DNA of 30,283 nucleotides, from assembly GCA_900543755.1 (NCBI GenBank), contig UQSP01000024.1, positions 1-30,283 on the forward strand, in the 5' to 3' direction. This stretch comes from an uncultured Eubacteriales bacterium (lineage in GTDB: Bacteria > Bacillota > Clostridia > Christensenellales > Pumilibacteraceae). Positions 7,334 through 15,137 of the stretch are shown in pieces (position 1 is the stretch's first letter; each line of letters starts with the position of its first letter). The notes beneath the pieces are model-generated. The model did not search any database, had not been told where the DNA came from, and was given only the letters and a program-made list of their open reading frames with translations. The position numbers were made by a program, and so were the translations under genes.

Positions 7334-7389
7334 GTCCTCCCACGCGAATTTTGAAAAATTCAACCTTTTCAAAATTCAATCGGGAGGAC
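7334..7389 (+). promoter_or_regulatory. Long hairpin enclosing the ribosome site of the sigma-like gene
   Basis: GTCCTCCC (7334-7341) is perfectly complementary to GGGAGGAC (7382-7389), which contains the Shine-Dalgarno sequence. Inside, GAATTTTGAAAA (7346-7357) pairs perfectly with TTTTCAAAATTC (7366-7377) around an 8-nt loop. In RNA the structure would hide the ribosome site of the TTG start at 7397. It could instead be an operator or element-end feature. Confidence 0.65.
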
Positions 7390-7396
7390 AATTTTT

Positions 7397-7636
7397 TTGC
7401 ATACAATCAAGTACATATTTGCGGACGGTACGGCAAGCGAAATCGAGGTTACGGAAGAATTTTACACGCTATACGCGGAACTTGTGCAACAGGAAAAGCG
7501 CAACCATTGGAAAGAAACGCGGCGGCATATCTCATTGGAATACTTAAACGAAAACGGGATAGATTTTGCAAGCCATGCCGCCGTCAGATTATGTCTTTTC
7601 CCCTGCGGCCCGAATATTTGGACTGAATTTTCTTAA
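7397..7636 (+). pseudogene. Truncated sigma-factor-like gene of a mobile element
   Basis: It starts at TTG 7397 with GGGAGGA 8 bases upstream. The first about 58 residues, beginning HTIKYIFADGTASEIEV and containing RNHWKETRRHISLEYLNENG, match the N-terminal half of small sigma-70-like regulators carried by clostridial conjugative elements. After GIDFA (about 7570) the resemblance stops and the frame runs on 53 bases into the antisense of the uvrB 3' end. The missing region-4-type DNA-binding domain makes it non-functional or truncated. The break at about 7570 probably marks the right edge of the accessory DNA. Family call from memory of such proteins. Confidence 0.55.
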
Positions 7637-9569
7637 GTTCCGCCATGCGGTCGCGCATCTTTATCGCCGTTTCGAAATCCAGCGACTTTGCCGCGACGGT
7701 CATCAGGCTTTTGAGTTTTTCTATTTCCGCGGGGATATCCTTAAGGTCCACTTTTTCGGAAGCGGCTTTGGTTATCTCGATGGTGTTGGTTATCTTTTTT
7801 ATTATGGTTTTGGGGGTTATTCCGTGCTCGGCGTTATACTTTTGCTGTTTTTCGCGGCGGCGCTGCGTTTCGTCGATTGCGCGCCGCATGGAGCCCGTAA
7901 TAACGTCGGCGTACATGACCACATAGCTGTCTGCGTTTCTTGCCGCCCTGCCTATTGTCTGGATAAGCGAAGTTTCGCTGCGCAAGAAACCCTCCTTGTC
8001 GGCGTCGAGAATGGCGACAAGGCGCACCTCGGGAATATCCAGTCCTTCCCTTAAAAGGTTGATGCCCACAACTACGTCAAACTCGCCCGCGCGCAGGTCG
8101 TTGACGATGGAAATACGCTCCATGGTGTCTATATCGGAGTGGAGATACCTGACTTTTACGCCGTTTTCGGCAAGGTAAGAAGTAAGACTTTCGCTCATCT
8201 TTTTGGTAAGCGTGGTTACAAGCACTCTGCCGTTTTCCTTTACGGTGGCGCGTATGCGCGAAAGAAGGTCGTCGATTTGCCCCGTAACAGGTTTTACGAT
8301 TACGGGCGGGTCCAGAAGTCCCGTGGGTCTTATAATCTGCTCCGCCACGGCAGGCCCCGCAAGCTGCAGCTCGTACGGCGCGGGAGTTGCCGAAACGTAA
8401 ATAATCTGCCCTACTCTGCGGTTGAATTCCTCGAAATTAAGCGGACGGTTGTCGTAGGCGGCGGGCAGACGGAATCCGTAATCCACCAGCGATTTCTTTC
8501 TTGCGAAGTCGCCGCGGTACATTGCCCTCAGCTGCGGAATGGTCATGTGGCTTTCGTCGATGAACATTATAAAGTCGCGCGGAAAGTAGTCCAGAAGCGT
8601 AAAAGGCGGCTCGCCCGGCTTTCTGCCGTCGAAGTAACGCGAATAGTTTTCTATTCCGCTGCAGTAACCTATCTCGCGCATCATCTCCACGTCGTAATCC
8701 ACTCGCTGGTCGATGCGCTGCGCCTCGATAAGTTTATTCATGTCGGTGAAATATTTAACCTGCTCGTCCTTGTCTTTAAGTATCGCGGTTATGGCGTTGT
8801 TGAGCGTTGCCCTTTCCACGGCGTAGTGAGATGCGGGAAAAATAGCGGCATGGTTAAGCCTTGCGACAATCTTGCCCGTCACGATGTCAAACTCCGACAG
8901 CGAGTCGATTTCGTCGCCGAAAAACTCCACGCGGATTCCGTGCTCCGACGACGACGCTATAAAAATATCCACGGTGTCGCCCTTAACGCGGAAGTTTGTA
9001 CGTTCCGCCTCCGTATCGTTGCGCTTGTAATTTATGGCGACAAGGCGGCGTATAAGCTCGTCTCGTTCGAGTTTATCGCCGGGGCGAAGCGATACGGACA
9101 GTCTGTAATACTCCTCGGGCGCGCCCAGTCCGTAGATGCAGGAAACGGACGCGACGACGATGGTATCTCTGCGCTCGTGCAAGGAGCAGGTTGCCGAGTG
9201 TCTGAGTTTGTCTATTTCGTCGTTTACTTCAAGGTCTTTTTCGATATAAGTATCCGTGCTGGCGATGTACGCCTCGGGTTGGTAATAGTCGTAATATGAC
9301 ACGAAAAATTCCACGCGGTTATGGGGAAAAAACTCGCGCATTTCGTTGCAAAGCTGCGCCGCAAGCGTTTTATTGTGCGCAAGAACAAGCGCGGGACGCG
9401 CCACGTTTTTTATGATATTCGCCATGGTAAACGTCTTGCCGCTGCCCGTGACGCCCAGAAGCACCTGATGACGCAGTCCGTCCTCTATGCCCTCGCTTAA
9501 TTTCCTTATGGCTTCCGGCTGGTCGCCCGTGGGGCTGTAGTCGGAAACGAGTTCGAATTCCTTATCCAT
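7584..9569 (-). CDS. uvrB: Excinuclease ABC subunit B
   Basis: UvrB, 661 residues, the helicase-like damage verifier loaded by UvrA that then recruits UvrC. Walker A is GVTGSGKT (39-46). The beta-hairpin that clamps DNA is present as YYDYYQPEAYIASTDTYIEKD-like sequence. Also seen: the DESHM Walker B, helicase motif VI QTIGRAARN, and a C-terminal UVR motif (DFETAIKMRDRMAELKK) for UvrC contact. The family N-terminus fits ATG 9569 (MDKEFELVSDYSPTGDQP); an ATG at 9587 is possible but adds residues not typical of the family. No ribosome site precedes either. The -10 box TATACT lies 6 bases before ATG 9569, suggesting a leaderless mRNA. The 3' end overlaps the truncated sigma-like frame antisense. 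Confidence 0.97.
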   Translation of the reverse strand: MDKEFELVSDYSPTGDQPEAIRKLSEGIEDGLRHQVLLGVTGSGKTFTMANIIKNVARPALVLAHNKTLAAQLCNEMREFFPHNRVEFFVSYYDYYQPEAYIASTDTYIEKDLEVNDEIDKLRHSATCSLHERRDTIVVASVSCIYGLGAPEEYYRLSVSLRPGDKLERDELIRRLVAINYKRNDTEAERTNFRVKGDTVDIFIASSSEHGIRVEFFGDEIDSLSEFDIVTGKIVARLNHAAIFPASHYAVERATLNNAITAILKDKDEQVKYFTDMNKLIEAQRIDQRVDYDVEMMREIGYCSGIENYSRYFDGRKPGEPPFTLLDYFPRDFIMFIDESHMTIPQLRAMYRGDFARKKSLVDYGFRLPAAYDNRPLNFEEFNRRVGQIIYVSATPAPYELQLAGPAVAEQIIRPTGLLDPPVIVKPVTGQIDDLLSRIRATVKENGRVLVTTLTKKMSESLTSYLAENGVKVRYLHSDIDTMERISIVNDLRAGEFDVVVGINLLREGLDIPEVRLVAILDADKEGFLRSETSLIQTIGRAARNADSYVVMYADVITGSMRRAIDETQRRREKQQKYNAEHGITPKTIIKKITNTIEITKAASEKVDLKDIPAEIEKLKSLMTVAAKSLDFETAIKMRDRMAELKKIQSKYSGRRGKDII

Positions 9570-9575
9570 GGTTAA

Positions 9576-9604
9576 AGTATAGCACATAAGGTTATTATGC
9601 GCAA
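9576..9604 (-). promoter_or_regulatory. uvrB promoter abutting the start codon
   Basis: On the minus strand, TTGCGC (9604-9599), 17-base spacer, TATACT (9581-9576), then 6 bases, then ATG (9569). Transcription would start at or next to the A of ATG. The -35 match is poor (TTG only). Confidence 0.5.
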
Positions 9605-9660
9605 TTGTTTAAATGATTTCTTTGCGCGCATTTCGTCAAAGCGTAAAGAGCGCGAATCCG

Positions 9661-9689
9661 TGGACAAACGCGGCAAAAAGGGTTATAAT
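9661..9689 (+). promoter_or_regulatory. Sigma-A promoter of dinB
   Basis: TGGACA (9661-9666), 17-base spacer, TATAAT (9684-9689): 11 of 12 consensus bases. The expected start is about 9696. CCGAACAGTG at 9698-9707 contains a GAAC half-site, but the other half of a LexA box is absent. Confidence 0.8.
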
Positions 9690-9758
9690 TTTTAAAACCG
9701 AACAGTGTAACGCAAACGATTTAACCGTAAATTTTCTCCTTAAAGGCAGGTGTTGACA

Positions 9759-10988
9759 GTGGACAGACTGATTTTACACAGCGATCTCAATAACTTTTAC
9801 GCGTCCGTCGAATGTGCGCTTGACCCCTCGCTTAAGGACGTGCCCGTAGCCGTTGCGGGCAATCCCGAAAAAAGGCACGGCGTCGTACTTGCCAAAAACA
9901 CCATTGCCAAAAAAGCGGGAGTAAAAACGGGCGACGTGATTTTCGTCGCGAAACAAAAATGTCCCGACATACGCTTCGTCCGGCCGCACTTCGACCTTTA
10001 CATGAAATATTCAAAAGCCGTTTTCGGGATTTATACGCGCTTTACTCCCCTTGTGGAGCCCTTCGGCCCCGACGAATGCTGGCTGGACATGACGGGCTCG
10101 ACAAAACTGTTCGGCTCGGGCGAGGAAATCGCGCGACGGATTGCCGACGAAGTCAAAAAAACCGTTTCGCTTACCGTTTCGGTGGGCATAAGCTTTACCA
10201 AGCCTTTTGCCAAACTGTGCAGCGACCTTGCTTTACCCGACGGATACTTCAAAGCGGACAAAAGCGAATTTAAGGAAAAACTCTGGCCGCTTGAAATAGG
10301 AAAACTTTTGATGGTGGGCGGCAAAACGCAAAAAAAACTTAACGCGATGGGCGTATTTACCGTGGGCGACCTTGCGCTTAAAGACGAGGCGGCGCTTGAG
10401 CGCGAGCTGGGCAAAATGGGCGTAAAACTGAAAAGTTACGCTCTCGGCAAAGACGACGAACAGGTAAGAAGATACGACGTAGAGCGCGAAAAAGAAAGCG
10501 TGGGGCACGGCATGACGGCTGTTCGCGACATAAAAGACGAACACGAGCTTTATACCGTAATTTGTTATCTTTGCGAAAAAATTTCCGCGCGCATGATAAA
10601 ATATGGGTTGAAAGGCGAATGCGTACACATTGACCTCAGAAGCGCGTTTTTAAAAAGCGTAAGCAAGCAGAAAAAATTGCCGAGACCCGTTTTCGCCGCC
10701 TCCGACATTTCCGAAACAGCTTTTGCGCTTGCCAAGGAATTGACGGAAAAAAACTTCGTCCCCTTGCGCACGGTAACGGTCAGCGTTTCCGCGCTTTCGG
10801 ACATGAAAAAAGGAGTCCAGATTTCGTTTTTCGATGATAAAGACCGTAAGCGCGAAAACCTGGAGCTTGCTTTAGATAAAATCCGACGTAAATACGGCAA
10901 GGATACGGTAAGACGCGCAAGTTTAATCGCGTGCGACTTTATCTACGACAAAGACGACAACGAGGATTTTCTGCCGTTTCAAAGATAA
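9759..10988 (+). CDS. dinB: Y-family DNA polymerase IV (translesion)
   Basis: DinB/Pol IV, 409 residues, an error-prone polymerase that copies past lesions. The palm begins RLILHSDLNNFYASVE with metal ligand Asp9; the second catalytic pair is Asp105-Glu106 in GPDECWLDMTGS. The fingers/thumb region SVGISFTKPFAKLCSDLALPDG follows the family pattern SVGIS.NK.LAK..SD. The C-terminal little-finger domain runs to YDKDDNEDFLPFQR, with no obvious beta-clamp peptide at the very end. I prefer GTG 9759 (AGGTG 6 bases upstream, family-like N-terminus) over GTG 9750 or TTG 9753. It is divergent from uvrB, forming a repair locus. A 70-base leader separates promoter and start. Confidence 0.95.
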   Translation: MDRLILHSDLNNFYASVECALDPSLKDVPVAVAGNPEKRHGVVLAKNTIAKKAGVKTGDVIFVAKQKCPDIRFVRPHFDLYMKYSKAVFGIYTRFTPLVEPFGPDECWLDMTGSTKLFGSGEEIARRIADEVKKTVSLTVSVGISFTKPFAKLCSDLALPDGYFKADKSEFKEKLWPLEIGKLLMVGGKTQKKLNAMGVFTVGDLALKDEAALERELGKMGVKLKSYALGKDDEQVRRYDVEREKESVGHGMTAVRDIKDEHELYTVICYLCEKISARMIKYGLKGECVHIDLRSAFLKSVSKQKKLPRPVFAASDISETAFALAKELTEKNFVPLRTVTVSVSALSDMKKGVQISFFDDKDRKRENLELALDKIRRKYGKDTVRRASLIACDFIYDKDDNEDFLPFQR

Positions 10989-11100
10989 ATTTTCGTCTGT
11001 TGCCTCTTTGCCGCCGCGGCGTTATTCCGTTTATGCAAATTGTAATTCTCTCCCCGTAAAACGACGGGATTAAATTTAACTCAAAAAAACTTAAAAAAAT

Positions 11101-11135
11101 ATCCGCCCTTGTGTTAAAAGGCGGATTTATTTTAT
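11101..11135. terminator. Terminator between dinB and mazF (probably bidirectional)
   Basis: ATCCGCC (11101-11107) pairs with GGCGGAT (11120-11126); T-rich sequence follows on the plus strand and A-rich sequence precedes, so it can serve both convergent genes. Confidence 0.65.
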
Positions 11136-11259
11136 TAAAACGCACTGACAACGCGCGAAAAACAAAGCTTAAAACAATTTTTATTGACTTACCGATTAAC
11201 GGCATTTTGTCTTTTTTAATCAAAAAGGTTAAGCCGATACATATTTTGTAAAGAAAACG

Positions 11260-11607
11260 TCACTTGACGAACCCCAAAGAAATAAGCAGCGCCTTGTCGA
11301 TGCGGCGCATGACTTCGCCGCTTACCACTCCTATTTTATCCTTGAGTCTTCGCTTATCGATGGTACGAATCTGCTCCAAAAGCGCGACGGAATCCTTATT
11401 AAACCCGAAATCGCCTTTTCTGAACTCTATATGCGTGGGTAATTTTGCCTTGGTCATCTGACTGGTTACGGCGCATACTATTACGGTAGGCGAATATTTA
11501 TTGCCGACGTCGTTCTGAATGACAAGTACGGGGCGCACTCCGCCCTGCTCGCTGCCCACGACGGGGCTTAAATCGGCATAGAATATTTCACCTCGTTTTA
11601 TTTCCAT
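11260..11607 (-). CDS. mazF: MazF/EndoA-family mRNA interferase toxin
   Basis: A 115-residue toxin of the PemK/MazF family, close in size and pattern to B. subtilis NdoA (EndoA), a ribosome-independent endoribonuclease. Visible family motifs: MEIKRGEIFYADLSPVVGSEQ, the RNA-binding GGVRPVLVIQND loop with catalytic-site Arg, then VIVCAVTSQ with the conserved Thr, and LLEQIRTIDKRRL. The start ATG 11607 has AAGGAG 4-5 bases upstream. It begins 15 bases after the antitoxin stop, so the pair is co-transcribed. It is probably a chromosomal stress-response module rather than plasmid addiction. The cleavage sequence cannot be read off. Confidence 0.93.
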   Translation of the reverse strand: MEIKRGEIFYADLSPVVGSEQGGVRPVLVIQNDVGNKYSPTVIVCAVTSQMTKAKLPTHIEFRKGDFGFNKDSVALLEQIRTIDKRRLKDKIGVVSGEVMRRIDKALLISLGFVK

Positions 11608-11622
11608 AATTCTCCTTGACGG

Positions 11623-11823
11623 TTACTTGCAAAGACTGAGATTTATTTCGCCCCAATCGCGATAGCCTTCCGCCATATCCTTCTCGTTCATAATATGCGG
11701 GTTGACAAGCATGGTGTTAAGGATATCTTCGGCTATTCTTTCGGGTGTTGCGCTTTCCTCGGCGGCGCGTTTAATCAGCGCCGATTCGGCCTCGGAGGAA
11801 AGCTCTATAAGATATTTACCCAT
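11623..11823 (-). CDS. mazE: MazE-type antitoxin (EndoAI-like)
   Basis: A 66-residue protein directly upstream of mazF. The N-terminal half (KYLIELSSEAESALIKRAAEE, then PERIAEDIL) fits a ribbon-helix-helix DNA-binding domain. The C-terminal segment MAEGYRDWGEINLSLCK resembles the toxin-binding tail of EndoAI (pattern GYxxMAxINL). The gene has AAGGAG upstream of ATG 11823. By analogy it neutralises MazF and represses its own operon. Assignment rests on position plus the tail motif. Confidence 0.8.
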   Translation of the reverse strand: MGKYLIELSSEAESALIKRAAEESATPERIAEDILNTMLVNPHIMNEKDMAEGYRDWGEINLSLCK

Positions 11824-11868
11824 TATTTATCTCCTTATAAAAATTTAATATACGCTTATTATCAATAA

Positions 11869-11904
11869 AAAAACGCGTTTGTATGTGTAACAATACGCGT
11901 TTTT
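11869..11904. terminator. Bidirectional hairpin terminator
   Basis: AAAAACGCGT (11869-11878) pairs perfectly with ACGCGTTTTT (11895-11904); TTGT/ACAA extends the stem inward. T-runs exist on both strands. It ends the ECF-transporter gene (minus) before the mazEF promoter region. Confidence 0.7.
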
Positions 11905-11978
11905 ACTGTTTTTGACAAAATCTGTCGTTTTTCGCAATCTTTGTTTTTTATTGATTACGGTTGTTTTTTTGTTGACTT

Positions 11979-12557
11979 TTACATTAATTTTTTCAGCACT
12001 TTTGTAAGCGGATTAAATCCCACCAGCATGAACACGAGCGAAGACACAAGCTGAAACGCATAAAACGGAAGCCCTGCCACATAAACGGGGATAAACGGTA
12101 CGCCGTATAAAAGCGAAAACACAAGCGAGGTAAGCAATCCGAAAAACAGCGTACCTATAAGCGCGACGATGAGATATACATAAAGCGACTTTACTTTCAG
12201 TGCGGACAAAACCGCAGCCGAAAGGCACAAAAGCGGCCAGTACAGATAATAGGAAATCGCCACGTCCAAAGAAAAAGCGTACAGAAACATGTCCGCCGTG
12301 CAGAACACGACGCTTGCCGCCACCGCGCGAAGACCGAAGCACACGCCGAAAACTATCGTAAGAGTGGTTACCACTTCAACGTTGGGAATAAACGACAGTG
12401 CAAGTTTGCCGATAACGAGCATGGCGCTCATTACGGCGGTTTCGGTAATTGCGCGCGCGGGAGAAACTTTTTTTCCGTTTTTTGAAAGAAGTTTAAATTC
12501 TTTTCCCTCCGCGGCGGAAGACTGCACGCAGCTGGTTTTATCTTCAGTCGTGCTCAT
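11979..12557 (-). CDS. ECF-type vitamin transporter substrate-binding (S) component
   Basis: A 192-residue integral membrane protein with about five to six hydrophobic segments after a hydrophilic N-terminal 30 residues. Segments include AVMSAMLVIGKLALSFIP, TTLTIVFGVCFGLRAVAAS, YLYWPLLCLSAAVLSAL and YLIVALIGTLFFGLLTSLVF. The size, helix count and the ARAITETAVMSAMLV opening fit ECF S components, which bind a vitamin and use the shared EcfAA'T energising module encoded elsewhere. It overlaps the DUF4430 gene by 14 bases and has no clear ribosome site, so translation is probably coupled. The DUF4430 partner, a transcobalamin-like domain, hints at a cobalamin-type ligand, but this is inference. 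Confidence 0.78.
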   Translation of the reverse strand: MSTTEDKTSCVQSSAAEGKEFKLLSKNGKKVSPARAITETAVMSAMLVIGKLALSFIPNVEVVTTLTIVFGVCFGLRAVAASVVFCTADMFLYAFSLDVAISYYLYWPLLCLSAAVLSALKVKSLYVYLIVALIGTLFFGLLTSLVFSLLYGVPFIPVYVAGLPFYAFQLVSSLVFMLVGFNPLTKVLKKLM

Positions 12558-13155
12558 CTTTGTTTTTTCTTGTCCCGGCCACTATAAGCTTTACTGCGCC
12601 GGCAACCGCCGCCAAGGCGACCACAGCCCCCACCGCTATCAGCACAATGGTCTGAGCGGGAACGGGAGTAGACGTTTTACTGCCGTCGCCGCCTTTTGCA
12701 AGCGTTGTGGAAAGAGTGTTGTAATTTTCGTCATAGTTCTGCGTGCCGTATTCGAAGGTTATTTTAGACACGTAAGAACCGTCTTCTTTGGTAAGACTTT
12801 GCTGCGACACGCCCAATAAAGCGTACTCATCGTCTATTTTATAAGTGTAGTAATATCCCTTTTCGTCGTTTATGGCCGTGTTCTTCAAAGACGTTATGTA
12901 CGCGCCGTAAACGCTGTCCTCTTTGACGACCGACAGGTCAAGATAGTCGTTGTACTCTTCAAGAAATTCAAGCACCGTTCCCTTATCGGTGGTAAGGTCC
13001 TCGTAAGTATAGGTCTTGTCCTCGTACTTAATCTCAAGCGTCAAAGTTTTTTCGCCGTTGTCCGTTTTAGGCAACGTCGCGCCGTATACGATAAGCATTA
13101 TCGCGGCTACGGCAAGTATAATCACCGACACTATTGTTGTTTTAGCTTTGTTCAT
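12544..13155 (-). CDS. DUF4430-domain membrane-anchored extracellular protein
   Basis: A 203-residue protein with a membrane segment at residues 9-28 (SVIILAVAAIMLIVYGATLP), an external domain of about 120 residues, and a second membrane segment near 167-191 (QTIVLIAVGAVVALAAVAG), ending in a Lys-rich tail. The external domain shows the DUF4430 pattern, KTLTLEIKYEDKTYTYEDL, TVLEFLEEY and GAYITSLKNTAIND, then GYYYTYKIDDEYALLGVSQ, a beta fold related to the C-terminal domain of transcobalamin. Ribosome site AAAGGAG precedes ATG 13155. It is the first gene of a pair with the ECF S component, so a surface ligand-capture role is likely. Ligand unproven; no cobalamin riboswitch is visible upstream. 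Confidence 0.78.
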   Translation of the reverse strand: MNKAKTTIVSVIILAVAAIMLIVYGATLPKTDNGEKTLTLEIKYEDKTYTYEDLTTDKGTVLEFLEEYNDYLDLSVVKEDSVYGAYITSLKNTAINDEKGYYYTYKIDDEYALLGVSQQSLTKEDGSYVSKITFEYGTQNYDENYNTLSTTLAKGGDGSKTSTPVPAQTIVLIAVGAVVALAAVAGAVKLIVAGTRKNKDEHD

Positions 13156-13275
13156 GTTGTCTCCTTTTTTTCGCGCCCGTACCGTGATGCAGTCAGTAGC
13201 GAATTGTTAAAGCCGATTGTCTGTTTGTAATTTTTTTATTCTTTTATTGCGCCAAAAAATTTTGTTAAAGAAATC

Positions 13276-14748
13276 TCATCGCGCATAAGCGATTTCGATT
13301 ATCACGTCGCTTGCCAGCACGCTTGTAACCGAATTAAGCCTTTTCGCGGCGCGCTCTCCCGCTTTGCCGAAGTGGAAGCATCCCGCTTTGACCGCCTGAA
13401 ACGGCGGAAGAACGCAGGACAGCGCGGCAATCATTCCCGAAAGCACGTCACCGCTTCCGCCTTTACTCAGCATGGGTCCGCCCGTCACGGAAAAATACGT
13501 TTCGCTGCCGTCTGTAATAACGGTGGTTGCGCTTTTAACCGCGACTGCGCAATCGTACTCGCGGGCAAAACAGCGTATCCCCTCGAGATAAGGCAACCCG
13601 CAATCGGGGTTTAACCGCGCGTACTCCACGACGTGAGGAGTAAGTATAAGCTTGCACTTATGTCCTTTTATAACGCTTTTATCGCGGCTTACCGCGTTAA
13701 GCGCGTCAGCATCTAACACAAGCGTACCGCTGAAATTCTGCGCCAGATATTTCACAATCGCCGCTGTGTCGCCGTCCCTGCCCATACCGCAACCTATCGC
13801 AATAGAATCCGCACCGTCCATGACTTCGTCAAGTGCTTTTGCGTCAAATAAAATTTTTCCGTTTTCAGACGGTAGAAAATACAGCATATTTTCCTTGACG
13901 CGCGACTCAAAAGCGGCTTTTTCCGACTTCGGCACGCAAAGCGTAACAAGACCCGCGCCCGTGCGCAGAGCCGCGACGGCGCTTTCGAAGCACATGAGCG
14001 GCGCACCGGGCATAGTCATACTGCCGCCGATGACGCGCACTTTTCCGAAGCTGCCTTTATGCGACGCGGGTTTACGCGGCGGCAAAACCGCGTCTTCGTC
14101 CGACAGTATTCTGCCTTCCTTCACGCACGGAATACCTATTTCCGCAACGGTTACGTCGCCCGTATAATTTCTGCCCTCGCCTAAAATCAATCCCGTCTTA
14201 ACGGCGGTAAAGGTAACCGTTTCGTTTGCCGTAACGCACGCGCCGTATGCTTTTCCCGAATCGGCGTCCAGTCCCGAAGGCACGTCCGCGGAAATCACGA
14301 ACGCGCGGCTGAGGTTTATTTCCGATATCGCCCTTAAGTACTCTTTCTCGGGCGCACGCGTAAGACCTATGCCGAACACGCAGTCGACCACCGTACGGTA
14401 AACGTTTTTACTTACCTCGTTTACAAACGGAACGCCTGCCGCTTTCAGCGCGGCAAGCCGTTTTTCGTTGCCGTCGTTACGTCTGACGCCCACGGGAAAA
14501 ACGCTTACGTCGAAACCTTCTTCCCAAAACAAGCGCGCGCACTCCAGTCCGTCGCAACCGTTGTTTCCGCCGCCCGTCACGAAAAGCATTTTGTCGTCCT
14601 TCCCGCGCAAAGATTTTTCCGCACTCTTTTTAAGCGCGGCGGCGGCACGCGCAATAAGCTCGTCCTCGGTTATACCCGAATCCATAAGTTTTTCCTCGGC
14701 GGCTTTCAGGTTTTTGGGAGTAACTACGTATTCGCCGAATAAACTCAT
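13276..14748 (-). CDS. nnr: Bifunctional NAD(P)H-hydrate epimerase/dehydratase
   Basis: A 490-residue fusion that repairs hydrated NAD(P)H. The N-terminal epimerase (YjeF_N) domain, residues about 1-210, has GGGNNGCDG (59-67) and DVPSGLDADSG. The C-terminal ADP/ATP-dependent dehydratase domain, about 225-490, has SHKGSFGKVRVIGGS, GAGLVTLCVP, LVLDADALN, LTPHVVEYARL and GGPMLSKGGSGDVLSGMIAA. Two usually strict motifs deviate: GNNGGDG is GNNGCDG and LTPHPGE is LTPHVVE, so activity of each half merits a check. The start overlaps the acpS stop by 4 bases (ATGA), a pairing common in Bacillota. No clear terminator follows before the DUF4430 gene 120 bases downstream. Confidence 0.93.
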   Translation of the reverse strand: MSLFGEYVVTPKNLKAAEEKLMDSGITEDELIARAAAALKKSAEKSLRGKDDKMLFVTGGGNNGCDGLECARLFWEEGFDVSVFPVGVRRNDGNEKRLAALKAAGVPFVNEVSKNVYRTVVDCVFGIGLTRAPEKEYLRAISEINLSRAFVISADVPSGLDADSGKAYGACVTANETVTFTAVKTGLILGEGRNYTGDVTVAEIGIPCVKEGRILSDEDAVLPPRKPASHKGSFGKVRVIGGSMTMPGAPLMCFESAVAALRTGAGLVTLCVPKSEKAAFESRVKENMLYFLPSENGKILFDAKALDEVMDGADSIAIGCGMGRDGDTAAIVKYLAQNFSGTLVLDADALNAVSRDKSVIKGHKCKLILTPHVVEYARLNPDCGLPYLEGIRCFAREYDCAVAVKSATTVITDGSETYFSVTGGPMLSKGGSGDVLSGMIAALSCVLPPFQAVKAGCFHFGKAGERAAKRLNSVTSVLASDVIIEIAYAR

Positions 14749-15101
14749 TTGGGAACCTCCAGCATACAGACGGCGGTTGCCGTACCCGCGTCGTGGGAAA
14801 TGGAAACGTGAGCTTTAAGTCCCGCGGCAATTTCCTTGGCTTTTCCGTAAAGATGAACGACGGGCGCGCCGGACTTGAGGTGGTCGATTTCCACTTCGTG
14901 AAAGTTAAGCCCGTTTATGCCGCTGCCAAGCGCTTTGAAGACGGCTTCTTTTGCGCAGAAAAAGCCCGCAAGCGTTTCGTCGCGCCTGCCCGTGCTTTCG
15001 TAATAATCAAGCTCCTTTTCGGTAAAAACGCGGCTGCGGAAATGCTCGCTTTCAGCGGCATGCGCCACTCTTTTTATCTCAACAATGTCAACGCCGATCA
15101 T
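14745..15101 (-). CDS. acpS: Holo-[acyl-carrier-protein] synthase
   Basis: AcpS, 118 residues, transfers the 4'-phosphopantetheine of CoA to the serine of acyl carrier protein, activating fatty-acid synthesis. The N-terminal IGVDIVEIKRV carries the metal-binding Asp. FFCAKEAVFKALGSG carries the second metal ligand (Glu) and the catalytic-region Lys. VSISHDAGTATAVCM ends the fold. Ribosome sites AAAAGGAG and AAAGG precede ATG 15101. It lies 36 bases after recX and overlaps nnr by 4 bases. Confidence 0.96.
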   Translation of the reverse strand: MIGVDIVEIKRVAHAAESEHFRSRVFTEKELDYYESTGRRDETLAGFFCAKEAVFKALGSGINGLNFHEVEIDHLKSGAPVVHLYGKAKEIAAGLKAHVSISHDAGTATAVCMLEVPK

Positions 15102-15137
15102 GACCTTTAGTTCTCCTTTTTTACCCCGTCTCTTTTT

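Noticed and set aside
5090..7640. Intact prophage or conjugative element
   Set aside because: Only one recombinase and fragments are present; no structural, relaxase or replication genes.
8139..9299. Long plus-strand open frame (386 codons) opposite uvrB
   Set aside because: It is fully antisense to a complete uvrB, has no ribosome site or family motif, and reflects the codon bias of the real gene.
9694..9712. LexA box upstream of dinB
   Set aside because: Only one GAAC half-site (in CCGAACAGTG) is present; the matching GTTC half is missing.
13156..13275. Cobalamin riboswitch upstream of the DUF4430 gene
   Set aside because: The 120-base gap is too short and lacks the B12-box pattern.
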